A stretch of DNA of 23,811 bases from an uncultured Porphyromonadaceae bacterium (GCA_937921035.1 CALEUL010000022.1:1-23811); one strand, 5' to 3'; numbered from the stretch's first letter, positions 1 through 8,060 are shown. Notes: a model not told the origin generated them from the sequence alone. Numbers and translations: made by a program.

Positions 1-47
1 GCTGATATTCAATGGTGCCTTTTTAGAACAGCCCCAAAGTGACGAAG

Positions 48-1208
48 TCAGGTGTCAAGACTTGCCAGATAGATTTGGGTTGTCGCCTCGGAATCGTGTC
101 CCATTCCTTCGCTGATTACCGCGAGCGGTATTCCCTTGGCTTTGGCGGCAGATGCCCAGCTGTGGCGGGCGACATAGAGCGTCAAAGGAACGGTTATTCC
201 AACTTTTTTCGCAATGGTTTTCAGCCTGTAGTTTATTCGATAGGCCGCGTTACGGTATATGCACCTTTCGTTCTTGTCCGGATTGCAGATGATTGGCAAA
301 AGATATCGGGTTGCGTTTACGGGATATTTGTCGAGGAGCATCTGCATTTCTTTTGTCCATTCGATGACAAGCTGCTGTCCTGTTTTATGGCGCCGGTATA
401 TGACGTAGCCATTTTTCAAGTCTGTTTTTTTGAGGAATGCCATGTCGATGAAGCTCATTCCACGCAGATAAAAACTCATTAGGAACATATCACGGGCGTA
501 TTCAAGACCCGGTTTTTGCGTAAGATCAAGATTTTTGATTTTTCTGAGAATAGATATTGGCAATGCGCGTTTGACGGTCTTGTCGACACGAGTGAATACA
601 CGGCGGAATGGATTGCGGTTTTCGATTAGGCCGTTTTCTACAGCGCGGTTATATACGGCACGAAGTATCCGTGTGTAGAAGGAAATTGTATTTGGCGCTA
701 CATCGCGGTTGTGCAGCCATGCCTCGTAGGCTTCCATCACATCGGATGTCAGGCAGTCGAGCATTATATCCTCTCCTTTACGGAAGCTCATGAAACTGCG
801 GAGGGTGGAAATGTAGGCTTCGGAGGTTCTCTCTTTCTTGTTCTGTTTAAGCCTGTCTATAATACTTTCTGTGAAATTGAAGAGCGAGTAGTTTTTTGAA
901 TATCTGTTGAATTCAATGATGATGTCGTCGGAACTATATTCAATGCCGTCGGCATCAAGTCTGCGGATAATTTTTGAAATATGCTCAACGTCCCAGCGTA
1001 TGTGTTCACGTATGGATAGCAGTGCAGATGCCCTGTCGTCTGACCGGTTGATACGTACAGAAGCCTGGTCCGCATCCCATTCGTCTGCCGTTATGTGATA
1101 GTTGGTCAGAAGCTGACGTGGTTTGCGACAGTGGATAATCTGATAATAGACGGTTCCCTCGTGTCCGGAGACAGCGGATGGCCGGAATTTTACTTTTACT
1201 GATGCCAT
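48..1208 (-). CDS. Tyrosine recombinase (phage-integrase family)
   Basis: A 386-residue site-specific tyrosine recombinase. The N-terminal ~100 residues look like the arm-binding domain of Bacteroidetes integrases. Residues ~110-205 form the SAM-like core-binding domain, and ~215-386 form the catalytic domain. The catalytic set is visible: R249 (in YLRGMSF), K275 (RRHKTGQ), R348 (YVARHSWAS), H371 (MGHDSEAT) and nucleophile Y380 (QIYLASLD). The first histidine of the usual HxxR box is Tyr345, which I recall as normal in this Bacteroidetes group. The protein stops six residues after the nucleophile, whereas relatives usually continue ~20 residues, so the C-terminus may be trimmed. No phage or conjugation genes lie beside it in the window, so its substrate is unknown. 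It could mobilise an element to the left or invert a nearby promoter or shufflon. The ATG at 1208 is the only sensible start. Confidence 0.93.
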   Translation of the reverse strand: MASVKVKFRPSAVSGHEGTVYYQIIHCRKPRQLLTNYHITADEWDADQASVRINRSDDRASALLSIREHIRWDVEHISKIIRRLDADGIEYSSDDIIIEFNRYSKNYSLFNFTESIIDRLKQNKKERTSEAYISTLRSFMSFRKGEDIMLDCLTSDVMEAYEAWLHNRDVAPNTISFYTRILRAVYNRAVENGLIENRNPFRRVFTRVDKTVKRALPISILRKIKNLDLTQKPGLEYARDMFLMSFYLRGMSFIDMAFLKKTDLKNGYVIYRRHKTGQQLVIEWTKEMQMLLDKYPVNATRYLLPIICNPDKNERCIYRNAAYRINYRLKTIAKKVGITVPLTLYVARHSWASAAKAKGIPLAVISEGMGHDSEATTQIYLASLDT

Positions 1209-1264
1209 TGTGTATTTATTTACGATTTATTAATAAGTATAGGTTGCTATAATACGAAAAATTT

Positions 1265-1320
1265 AACGACAACGAACGCTGTATGAAGTGCAATAGCGCC
1301 GCGATTGTTTGTTGTGCGTT
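1265..1320. repeat. Imperfect inverted repeat between int and the nucleotidyltransferase
   Basis: Positions 1265-1278 pair with 1306-1320: about 14 base pairs including two G-U pairs, one bulged G at 1316 and a 27-nt loop. It sits in the 174-bp gap between two divergent genes. It could be a recombinase-binding inverted repeat, an operator, or a structured leader element of int. There is no T-tract on the plus side. Confidence 0.4.
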
Positions 1321-1350
1321 GATATGGGCATAAAATTCAATAAAAATGAC

Positions 1351-1358
1351 TAACTTTG
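1351..1358 (+). promoter_or_regulatory. Bacteroidetes -7 element of the nucleotidyltransferase-tgt-lptG run
   Basis: TAACTTTG matches the Bacteroidetes -7 consensus TAnnTTTG. It lies 24 nt upstream of the ATG at 1383. I see no clear -33 TTTG at the right distance. The element overlaps an upstream in-frame TTG (1356), which rules that codon out as the start. Confidence 0.6.
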
Positions 1359-1382
1359 TGCTCAAAATCTAAAACAGACAGT

Positions 1383-2291
1383 ATGAAACCTACATTGTAT
1401 ATTCTCGCAGCAGGTATGGGCAGCCGTTACGGCGGTCTCAAACAGCTTGATGGCGTCGGCCCCCAGGGGCAGACAATTATGGACTATTCTATCTTTGACG
1501 CTCTCCGTGCCGGTTTCGGTAAGGTGGTATTTGTAATCCGCAAGGATTTCGAGAAAGATTTCCGCGAGAAGATTCTGTCGAAATACGAAGGACATGTACC
1601 CGTGGAGGTTGTGTTCCAGAGTGTTGATGCACTGCCCGAGGGATATACAGTTCCCTCCGACCGTCAGAAGCCCTGGGGAACGAACCATGCCGTTCTTATG
1701 GCCGACGGTGTAATAAACGAACCTTTTGCAGTAATCAACGCCGACGACTATTATGGCCGCGACGCATTCGAGGTTATCGCCCGCTATCTGTCCAATCTGG
1801 GCCATGATGAAAAGGGCCGTTACTGTATGGTGGCATTCCGTCTCGGCAATACAATGACAGAGAACGGTTCTGTAAGCCGTGGCGTTTGCACCGTTGACGC
1901 TTCGGGCAAATTGGCCGATGTTGTAGAGCGCACAGCCATCGCTTTCGACGGAGATCACAAAATCTTCTACACGGATGCCGAAGGAAACAAACAGTTCCTT
2001 GAGGCCAATACTCCTGTTTCCATGAACTTCTGGGGCTTTACTCCCGATTATTTCGATTTCAGCAAACGCGAATTCGTAAAGTTCCTTAATAAGTATATCG
2101 ATACCCCCAAGAGCGAGTTCTTTATTCCCTCGGTTGTCGACAAACTGGTGAAGAAAGGCGAGGCGACTGTAGATGTGCTCGATACAACATCCAAATGGTT
2201 CGGCGTAACTTACAGTGAGGATCGTCCGATGGTTGTCGAGAGCCTCCGCAAACTTCACGAAGCCGGTGAATATCCCGACAAACTGTTCTGA
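1383..2291 (+). CDS. NDP-sugar pyrophosphorylase-type nucleotidyltransferase
   Basis: A 302-residue protein of the GT-A-like nucleotidyltransferase family, which couples NTP with a sugar 1-phosphate to give an NDP-sugar and pyrophosphate. The N-terminal signature is at residues 8-22 (LAAGMGSRYGGLKQL), with the glycine-rich nucleotide loop and conserved lysine. KPWGTNHAV (96-104) resembles the base/sugar-binding segment, and NADDYYG (119-125) carries the metal-binding aspartates. There is no left-handed beta-helix, so it is a short single-domain member and not a GlmU type. The cytosolic substrate cannot be named from sequence; cell-wall or capsule sugars are plausible. I chose the ATG at 1383, just downstream of a TAnnTTTG promoter, over an upstream in-frame TTG. 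Two bases separate it from tgt, so the two are probably co-transcribed. Confidence 0.85.
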   Translation: MKPTLYILAAGMGSRYGGLKQLDGVGPQGQTIMDYSIFDALRAGFGKVVFVIRKDFEKDFREKILSKYEGHVPVEVVFQSVDALPEGYTVPSDRQKPWGTNHAVLMADGVINEPFAVINADDYYGRDAFEVIARYLSNLGHDEKGRYCMVAFRLGNTMTENGSVSRGVCTVDASGKLADVVERTAIAFDGDHKIFYTDAEGNKQFLEANTPVSMNFWGFTPDYFDFSKREFVKFLNKYIDTPKSEFFIPSVVDKLVKKGEATVDVLDTTSKWFGVTYSEDRPMVVESLRKLHEAGEYPDKLF

Positions 2292-2293
2292 AA

Positions 2294-3424
2294 ATGCGTT
2301 TTACCGTTGAATGTGCTGATGCCGTCTCGCAAGCGCGTGCCGGCTTGATTGAAACCGACCACGGTTCCATTCAGACGCCTATTTTCATGCCTGTAGGTAC
2401 TGCCGGTGCTGTCAAGGCCGTGCATATGCGTGAGTTGCGCGACGATGTAAAGGCGCAGATAATTCTCGGCAATACGTATCACCTGTATCTGCGTCCCGGC
2501 ATGGATATTATCCGTCAGGCCGGGGGGCTTCACCGCTTCAACGGCTGGGATCGTCCGATTCTTACCGACAGCGGTGGCTTTCAGGTTTTTTCGCTGAGCA
2601 GCAACCGCAAGCTTACCGAGGAAGGCGCGCATTTCCGCAGCCATATCGACGGTTCGAAACATCTGTTCACTCCGGAGAACGTGGTGGACATACAACGTAC
2701 TATTGGCTCCGATATAATGATGGCTCTGGACGAGTGTCCGCCGGGTACGTCAGATCGCGAATACACACGCAAGTCGCTCGACCTTACCAAGCGCTGGCTT
2801 GAACGAGGCTGGAAGCACTATAAGGAAACAGAACCGTTGTATGGCCATTATCAGTCGTATTTCCCTATCGTACAGGGATGTACTTATCCCGACTTGCGCC
2901 GCGAGGCGGCTGAGCACGCCGTTTCGCTTGGCGCCGACGGGTATGCTATCGGCGGCCTTGCTGTAGGTGAGCCTGCCGAGACGATGTACGAAATGATCGA
3001 GGTTGTCAACGAGATACTGCCGCAGGATCGTCCGCGCTATCTTATGGGCGTGGGTACGCCGGTGAATATCCTTGAAGCCATAGACCGTGGTGTGGATATG
3101 ATGGATTGTGTCATGCCCACGCGCAACGGGCGCAATGGCATGCTGTTCACACCGGAAGGCACCATGAACATGCGCAACCTCAAGTGGGCCAACGATTTTT
3201 CACCGCTGTGGCCTGGCGGACCTTCGTTTGTGGACAATGTGTATACAAAGGCATATGTGCGTCATCTTTTTATTGCCAACGAGTTGCTGGCGATGCAGAT
3301 AGCGTCCATACACAACCTCGCATTCTATTTGTGGCTCGTAGGAGAGGCCCGCAAACATATTTTTGCCGGCGATTTCCACGCATGGAAAACCGAGATGGTA
3401 CAGAAACTTTCAAGACGGCTCTGA
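2294..3424 (+). CDS. tgt: Queuine/preQ1 tRNA-guanine transglycosylase
   Basis: A 376-residue enzyme that swaps guanine-34 for preQ1 in GUN-anticodon tRNAs on the path to queuosine. Signature segments are MPVGTAGAVKAV (33-44), LGNTYHLYLRPG, DSGGFQVFSL with D92 as the general-base aspartate, DECPP with D146 and C148 in the base pocket, IVQGCTYPDLR, YAIGGLAVGEP, and VDMMDCVMPTRNGRNG with nucleophile D271. The usual C-terminal zinc site CxCxxC is absent: residues ~296-325 read NLKWANDFSPLWPGG and so on. The ligand-type histidine in ASIHNL (H340) remains. I recall this loss in other Bacteroidetes Tgt proteins. It is tightly packed between the nucleotidyltransferase and an LptF/G-type permease. Confidence 0.97.
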   Translation: MRFTVECADAVSQARAGLIETDHGSIQTPIFMPVGTAGAVKAVHMRELRDDVKAQIILGNTYHLYLRPGMDIIRQAGGLHRFNGWDRPILTDSGGFQVFSLSSNRKLTEEGAHFRSHIDGSKHLFTPENVVDIQRTIGSDIMMALDECPPGTSDREYTRKSLDLTKRWLERGWKHYKETEPLYGHYQSYFPIVQGCTYPDLRREAAEHAVSLGADGYAIGGLAVGEPAETMYEMIEVVNEILPQDRPRYLMGVGTPVNILEAIDRGVDMMDCVMPTRNGRNGMLFTPEGTMNMRNLKWANDFSPLWPGGPSFVDNVYTKAYVRHLFIANELLAMQIASIHNLAFYLWLVGEARKHIFAGDFHAWKTEMVQKLSRRL

Positions 3425-3427
3425 CCG

Positions 3428-4504
3428 ATGTTCAAGATTCTCGACCGATACATAATCCGAAAGTTCCTCGGAACTTATATATTCGCCATTATTCTGCTGC
3501 TGGCGATTGTTGTTATGTTCGATATAAACGAGAAACTTGACTCGTTCATTGCGGCGCCGTTGAAAGCAACCGTCTTCGATTATTTCCTCAACTTCCTTCC
3601 ATATTTTGCCAATCAGTTCTCGCCGCTGTTCACATTTATTGCAGTGATATTCTTCACGTCCAAGCTGGCAGGCAACAGCGAGATTATTGCTATGCTGTCG
3701 GCGGGAGTGAGTTTCCGGCGTCTGCTCCGGCCTTATCTGGTTTCTGCGGCAATTATCGCGTCAGCCACGTATCTTTTGAGCGCTTATATCATCCCGCCGG
3801 CTAACGTCAAGCGAATAGAGTACTCTAATAAGTATGTTAAGAACAAGCGCGTAGATTATGGTTCCAACATTATGCTGATGGTGTCGCCCGGGCAGATTGC
3901 ATACATGAACCGTTACGACAACATCTCCAAAACCGGCTATCGTTTTTCGCTGGAGTCGTTTGACGAGAACAAACGCCTTGTATCGCGGCTCACTGCGCAG
4001 TCTATTCGCTGGGATACTCTTTACAGCTGGCAGGTTCGCGATTATGTGAAGCGCGATTTCCGTAACGACCGTGAGTTTATAGAAAAGGGGCGGCAGCTTG
4101 ACACCACGATAGCTTTTGAGCCCCGCGATTTCCTGATATCGGCTGTCGATCACGAACAGATGACTTCCGACGAGCTCGGCGAGTATATCCGCCGTCAGAA
4201 ACAGAGGGGTGTCGCAAACATAAAATCTTTTGAGGTAGAGCAGCAGCGGCGCATAGCCATGACTGCCGCAGCATTCATTCTGACTATCATTGGCATGACG
4301 CTGTCGGTGCGAAAGGTGAAGGGCGGCATGGGGCTTAATATAGGTATCGGTCTGGTGCTGAGTTTCAGTTATATCCTGTTTATGACTATTACTCAGACTT
4401 TTGCGCTTTCGGGTCTTACAAGCGCCTTTGTGGCTATGTGGATTCCGAATTTTATATATTCTATAATTGCTGTTATCCTGTACCGGCGTGCCTCTAAGGG
4501 CTGA
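3428..4504 (+). CDS. LptF/LptG-type permease (YjgP/YjgQ family)
   Basis: A 358-residue inner-membrane permease of the LPS export ABC transporter LptB2FG, which extracts LPS from the inner membrane and passes it to LptC/LptA. It begins with FKILDRYIIRKFLGTYIF, typical of the family. Hydrophobic segments are near residues 15-32, 57-80 and 100-122. A soluble periplasmic beta-jellyroll region follows (~125-275), then three more membrane segments (~275-297, 302-325, 335-354). LptF and LptG cannot be told apart here, and many Bacteroidetes carry more than one copy. The start ATG at 3428 lies 3 nt after the tgt stop. The gene ends the first operon; a T-run follows at about 4520-4530 without a convincing hairpin. 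Confidence 0.88.
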   Translation: MFKILDRYIIRKFLGTYIFAIILLLAIVVMFDINEKLDSFIAAPLKATVFDYFLNFLPYFANQFSPLFTFIAVIFFTSKLAGNSEIIAMLSAGVSFRRLLRPYLVSAAIIASATYLLSAYIIPPANVKRIEYSNKYVKNKRVDYGSNIMLMVSPGQIAYMNRYDNISKTGYRFSLESFDENKRLVSRLTAQSIRWDTLYSWQVRDYVKRDFRNDREFIEKGRQLDTTIAFEPRDFLISAVDHEQMTSDELGEYIRRQKQRGVANIKSFEVEQQRRIAMTAAAFILTIIGMTLSVRKVKGGMGLNIGIGLVLSFSYILFMTITQTFALSGLTSAFVAMWIPNFIYSIIAVILYRRASKG

Positions 4505-4550
4505 TTTGTGTCTTCTTTCCGTTTTTTTTTGAATTATTATGCGGCAGTTG

Positions 4551-4568
4551 TTCTTTTTATAAAAAGAA
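4551..4568. repeat. 18-nt perfect AT-rich palindrome in the thi promoter
   Basis: TTCTTTTTATAAAAAGAA is its own reverse complement and ends 5 nt before the -7 element of the thiamin operon, between the expected -33 and -7 positions. It may be an operator or just AT-rich promoter DNA; the thi operon already has a riboswitch. Confidence 0.4.
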
Positions 4569-4573
4569 TTGCT

Positions 4574-4581
4574 TACTTTTG
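4574..4581 (+). promoter_or_regulatory. -7 element of the thiamin operon promoter
   Basis: TACTTTTG matches TAnnTTTG. A weak -33-like GTTG lies at about 4547-4550. Transcription would start near 4588, about ten nt upstream of the riboswitch P1 stem. Confidence 0.6.
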
Positions 4582-4597
4582 CGGTGAAAGATATCAC

Positions 4598-4691
4598 TCA
4601 AGAGGGGTGCCACAAGCGGCTGAGAACTTGAAAGAGCTAATCTTCAGTACCCTTAGAACTTGACGCGGTCAATACCGACGAAAGGACTTGA
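4598..4691 (+). promoter_or_regulatory. TPP riboswitch (THI element)
   Basis: A complete thiamin pyrophosphate aptamer precedes thiS. P1 is formed by TCAAG (4598-4602) with CTTGA (4687-4691). The conserved pyrimidine-sensing segment is GCGGCTGAGA (4616-4625). The pyrophosphate-sensing side has ACCCTTAGAACTTGA and GGTCAATACCGACGAAAGGA. When TPP binds, expression of the downstream thi genes should fall. The expression platform (about 4692-4755) can form a 5-bp hairpin (ATCCG 4699-4703 with CGGAT 4715-4719). I could not decide between attenuation and translational control. Confidence 0.96.
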
Positions 4692-4755
4692 AGCTTTCAT
4701 CCGAATCCCTTTGGCGGATTATCTCTCGGCGTGATGCTTTCTTAATTTTTGGATT

Positions 4756-4959
4756 ATGAAAGTAGAGATTAACAAGCGTGAAATTGAGGTAGGCGAGGGT
4801 ATTCACAACCTGGCGGAGCTTCTTAAAGCAGAGAACCTGAACGGTCCCGGTCAGGCTGTGGCAATAGCAGGCAGCGTTGTAAGACGTGCGGACTGGGAAA
4901 TATATGAACTTTCCGAGGGGATGAAGATTACTGTTATCAAAGCTGTCTGCGGTGGATAA
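4756..4959 (+). CDS. thiS: Sulfur carrier protein ThiS
   Basis: A 67-residue ubiquitin-fold sulfur carrier. It ends in the diagnostic Gly-Gly (KAVCGG), which ThiF adenylates and which is then converted to a thiocarboxylate that donates sulfur to ThiG for thiazole formation. Length and the LAELL...GQAVAIAGSVV core fit the family. It is the first gene after the TPP riboswitch. Its last 8 nt overlap the next gene, which starts at GTG within the Gly-Gly codons, a sign of translational coupling. Confidence 0.96.
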   Translation: MKVEINKREIEVGEGIHNLAELLKAENLNGPGQAVAIAGSVVRRADWEIYELSEGMKITVIKAVCGG

Positions 4960-6142
4960 GTTTCTTAGCATAGCCATAACGGTACCGTATTTCTATCCCG
5001 GCGAGGCCGCAGATATAGAACAGCGTCTTGTGTCCGGAAAGTTCGATTATGTACATGTACGGAAACCAGAATGCACGGCCGGACAGCTGACACGGTTGTT
5101 GGATACCATAAACCCGCTTGTCCGAGAGCGCCTTACGCTCCACGAGCATTTTGACATTGCCGCAGAATATGGTATTGGCGGAGTTCACCTGAACAGCCGA
5201 AATCCTGTTGCTCCGGCAAACTGGGCGGGACGCGTGAGCCGATCGTGCCATTCTGTTGCAGAGTGTACAGAAATCACAGGAAACGATTATATTTTTATCA
5301 GTCCGGTGTTCCCGAGTATCTCGAAACCGGGATATAAGAATAATTTTGATGAACAGGAACTTGCCGAATATCTTGCCGGTGCGCACAGTTCCGCTACTAT
5401 CGCCCTCGGTGGCGTTACGCAAGGACGCATCGGACAGGTGCGGCGGATGGGATTCGACGGTTATGCCATGCTTGCGGATGCCTGGCGTGCGCATATCGAT
5501 CCGGATAAGTTCTGCCTCCAGTTCATAACCAACCCGGAATCCGTGCAGGATGCCGTAAAACAGACACGTGCTGTGCTTTCGGGCGGCGGAAGATGGATAC
5601 AGTTGCGGTGGAAGGATGCTGCGACTGAAGATTTGGTTGTTGCGGGCATCGAGATAGCGGCTCTTTGCAGGCAGAGCGGAGCAGTGTTCCTGCTCGATGA
5701 TCATGTAGAGCTTGTTAATGCCTGTGGTGCGGACGGTGTGCACCTCGGGAAGAATGATATGCCCGTTGCTGAGGCCCGTGCAATTCTTGGTCCCGGTTGC
5801 ATTATCGGCGCGACTGCCAATACTCCCGACGATATTGTGGCCGCTGCAGAAAACGGTGCCGACTATATCGGCTACGGTCCATTCCGTTTTACTACAACCA
5901 AAAAGAACCTCAGCCCCGTTCTTGGGCTGGAAGGCTACCGGAAGGCTGTGGCGGAATGTTGCCGCCGCGGTATATCGTTGCCTATTGTGGCAATCGGAGG
6001 TATCACCGATGCTGATATTCCAGCCATAATGGCAACGGGCGTGAATGGTGTTGCGGTCAGCGGTAGTATTCTCAAGGCAGCCGTCCCCTCGGAAGCTACG
6101 GCATTACTCAGAAAAACAATATTAGAAATAACTCATAACTGA
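4952..6142 (+). CDS. thiE: Fused TenI-like / ThiE thiamin-phosphate synthase
   Basis: A 396-residue protein made of two TIM-barrel domains of the ThiE/TenI family. The C-terminal domain (~185-396) looks like a functional ThiE, joining HMP-PP and thiazole phosphate into thiamin phosphate. It has QLRWK (217-221), LDDHVEL (248-254), GVHLGKNDMP, GATANTPDD, ADYIGYGPFRFTTTKKN and VAIGGI. The N-terminal domain (~1-183) keeps the fold markers YVHVRKP (33-39), GGVHL (76-80), CHSVAE, ISPVFPSISKPGY and ALGGV. It lacks the Asp of the ND/DD box (HEH instead) and the GQED-type segment (NSRN). It therefore resembles TenI-type paralogues, which in Bacteroides I recall as separate genes. TenI is known as a thiazole tautomerase, but its key histidine is not evident here, so the role of this half is open. 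The start is GTG 4952, overlapping thiS by 8 nt. Confidence 0.9.
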   Translation: MDKFLSIAITVPYFYPGEAADIEQRLVSGKFDYVHVRKPECTAGQLTRLLDTINPLVRERLTLHEHFDIAAEYGIGGVHLNSRNPVAPANWAGRVSRSCHSVAECTEITGNDYIFISPVFPSISKPGYKNNFDEQELAEYLAGAHSSATIALGGVTQGRIGQVRRMGFDGYAMLADAWRAHIDPDKFCLQFITNPESVQDAVKQTRAVLSGGGRWIQLRWKDAATEDLVVAGIEIAALCRQSGAVFLLDDHVELVNACGADGVHLGKNDMPVAEARAILGPGCIIGATANTPDDIVAAAENGADYIGYGPFRFTTTKKNLSPVLGLEGYRKAVAECCRRGISLPIVAIGGITDADIPAIMATGVNGVAVSGSILKAAVPSEATALLRKTILEITHN

Positions 6143-6148
6143 ATTAAA

Positions 6149-6916
6149 ATGGATAAACTTATTATCGGCGGAAAAGAATTTACCTCGCGCCTGTTTGTTG
6201 GCACGGGAAAATTCCGCAGTAACGAGCATATGGCTGCGGCCATCAAGGCTTCGGGCTCTCAGATGGTTACCGTTGCCATGAAACGTATCGACATGGATAA
6301 TCGCGAGGATGATATGTTACGTCATATCGTGGCCGACGGAATACAGCTTCTTCCCAACACTTCCGGTGTGCGCGATGCCGAAGAAGCCGTACTGGCCGCA
6401 CAGCTTGCCCGTGAGGCTTTCGGAACAAACTTTATCAAACTTGAGATACATCCCGATCCTCGCTATCTTCTTCCCGACCCTGTCGAGACATTGAAAGCCA
6501 CTGAAAAATTGGCTTCGATGGGTTTTGTGGTCCTTCCTTACATACAGGCCGATCCTGTGCTGTGCAAACGGCTGGAGGATGCCGGCGCAGCTACCGTTAT
6601 GCCTCTCGCCGCTCCAATTGGTACCAACAAGGGTCTTGTAACGCGTGATATGCTGCGTATCATTATAGAGCAGAGTCGTATCCCTGTTGTTGTTGATGCC
6701 GGTCTTGGTGCGCCGTCGCATGCTGCCGAGGCAATGGAGATGGGTGCCGACGCAGTTCTTGTAAATACCGCGATAGCCGTTGCCGGCGATCCCGTGCGTA
6801 TGGCCCGCGCCTTTGCCGCAGCTACCGTCGCTGGCCGCGAAGCTTACGAATCGGGGCTTGGTGCCGTGCGTGATGCCGCTGAAGCGTCGAGCCCGCTAAC
6901 GTCATTCCTTGATTAA
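6149..6916 (+). CDS. thiG: Thiazole synthase ThiG
   Basis: A 255-residue TIM-barrel enzyme that builds the thiazole phosphate of thiamin from 1-deoxy-xylulose 5-phosphate, dehydroglycine and ThiS thiocarboxylate. LFVGTGKF (15-22) and LPNTSGVRDAEEA are diagnostic. K97 (FIKLEIHPDP) matches the Schiff-base lysine. PIGTNKG, VVDAGLGAPSHAAEAMEMGADAVLVNTAIA and the phosphate-binding C-terminus are intact. The gene starts 6 nt after the ThiE fusion and is followed 6 nt later by thiH. In Bacteroides I recall thiC sitting between thiG and thiH; here nothing lies between them. Confidence 0.97.
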   Translation: MDKLIIGGKEFTSRLFVGTGKFRSNEHMAAAIKASGSQMVTVAMKRIDMDNREDDMLRHIVADGIQLLPNTSGVRDAEEAVLAAQLAREAFGTNFIKLEIHPDPRYLLPDPVETLKATEKLASMGFVVLPYIQADPVLCKRLEDAGAATVMPLAAPIGTNKGLVTRDMLRIIIEQSRIPVVVDAGLGAPSHAAEAMEMGADAVLVNTAIAVAGDPVRMARAFAAATVAGREAYESGLGAVRDAAEASSPLTSFLD

Positions 6917-6922
6917 GTCGCC

Positions 6923-8059
6923 ATGTTTTCAGAAGAACTGAAGAAATATCCCTGGGAGGAAACGACGGCAAAGATTATGGCCATGACCGCCGCCGATGTC
7001 GAGCGTGCTCTCGCCAAGGAACATCTGGACGATAACGATTTTATGGCTCTGGTGTCGCCAGCTGCCGCTCCGTACCTTGAACAGATGGCACGCCGCAGCC
7101 GCGCGATAACAGAACGTCGCTTTGGCAAGACGATATCCATGTTTATTCCCCTGTATATCACTAACTCGTGCGGAAATTCATGCGTTTATTGCGGTTTTAA
7201 CAGCCACAATAAATTCAAACGCGTTATCCTTACGCCCGAGGAAATTGAGGAGGAATGCAAGGCTATTAAAAAACTTGGTCCATTCGAGAATCTGCTGCTC
7301 GTTACAGGCGAGAATCCTACCCAGGCAGGAACAGACTATATCGAGAAGGCTCTGCAGGTATGCCGCCCGTATTTCAGCAATCTTACAATAGAGGTGATGC
7401 CGCTGAGTACAGAAGACTACGAGCGTCTTACCCATTCTGGCCTGAACGGCGTTACCTGTTTTCAGGAAACCTATCACCGAGAGCGCTACAAGGTGTATCA
7501 TCCGGCCGGACAGAAGAGTAACTTCGAATGGCGTGTCAACGGTTTCGACCGCATGGGGCTGGCCGGAGTACACAAGATTGGCCTTGGCGTGCTGATTGGT
7601 CTGGAGGACTGGCGGACCGACGTTACAATGATGGCGCGGCATCTCACATATCTCCATAAAAACTATTGGCGCACCAAGTATTCGGTGAATTTCCCGCGTA
7701 TGCGGCCTTCCGAGACCGGATATCAGCCCAATGTCGTTATGACTGATCGTGAACTGGCCCAGGTTACATTCGCCTTCCGCATTTTCGATCCCGATGTGGA
7801 TATTTCCTATTCCACACGCGAGGAACATAAGTTCCGCAACAATATGGCGGCCTTGGGCGTAACAACTATGAGTGCAGGATCGCGTACTGAGCCCGGAGGC
7901 TATGCCACACACGTTAATTGCCTGGAGCAGTTCGCTATCAGCGACTCCACAACGCCCGACCGTGTAGCCGCCGATCTTAAAGCTCTCGGCCGCGAACCGG
8001 TATGGAAGGACTGGGACCGTGTTTTCGATCTTGCCGACATTGCCAAAGCAAACCGATGA
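6923..8059 (+). CDS. thiH: 2-Iminoacetate synthase ThiH (radical SAM tyrosine lyase)
   Basis: A 378-residue radical SAM enzyme that cleaves tyrosine to dehydroglycine (2-iminoacetate) and p-cresol, giving ThiG its C2-N unit. The cluster motif is C83-x3-C87-x2-C90 within NSCGNSCVYCGFN. Downstream are LLVTGENP, the SAM-binding region EVMPLSTEDYERL, FQETYHRERY, and the C-terminal NFPRMRPSETGYQP and SAGSRTEPGGYA segments typical of ThiH. Using ThiH rather than the oxygen-dependent ThiO fits an anaerobe. Only one base separates its stop from thiF. Confidence 0.97.
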   Translation: MFSEELKKYPWEETTAKIMAMTAADVERALAKEHLDDNDFMALVSPAAAPYLEQMARRSRAITERRFGKTISMFIPLYITNSCGNSCVYCGFNSHNKFKRVILTPEEIEEECKAIKKLGPFENLLLVTGENPTQAGTDYIEKALQVCRPYFSNLTIEVMPLSTEDYERLTHSGLNGVTCFQETYHRERYKVYHPAGQKSNFEWRVNGFDRMGLAGVHKIGLGVLIGLEDWRTDVTMMARHLTYLHKNYWRTKYSVNFPRMRPSETGYQPNVVMTDRELAQVTFAFRIFDPDVDISYSTREEHKFRNNMAALGVTTMSAGSRTEPGGYATHVNCLEQFAISDSTTPDRVAADLKALGREPVWKDWDRVFDLADIAKANR

Positions 8060-8060
8060 T

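Noticed and set aside
1..47. Attachment site or tRNA end next to the recombinase
   Set aside because: No tRNA 3' end or repeat partner is visible within the window, so no att site can be claimed.
1362..2258. A 298-codon minus-strand frame opposite the nucleotidyltransferase
   Set aside because: Antisense shadow; the plus frame has strong nucleotidyltransferase motifs and a promoter.
4505..4550. Intrinsic terminator after the LptF/G-type gene
   Set aside because: A T-run is present (about 4520-4530), but no stable hairpin precedes it.
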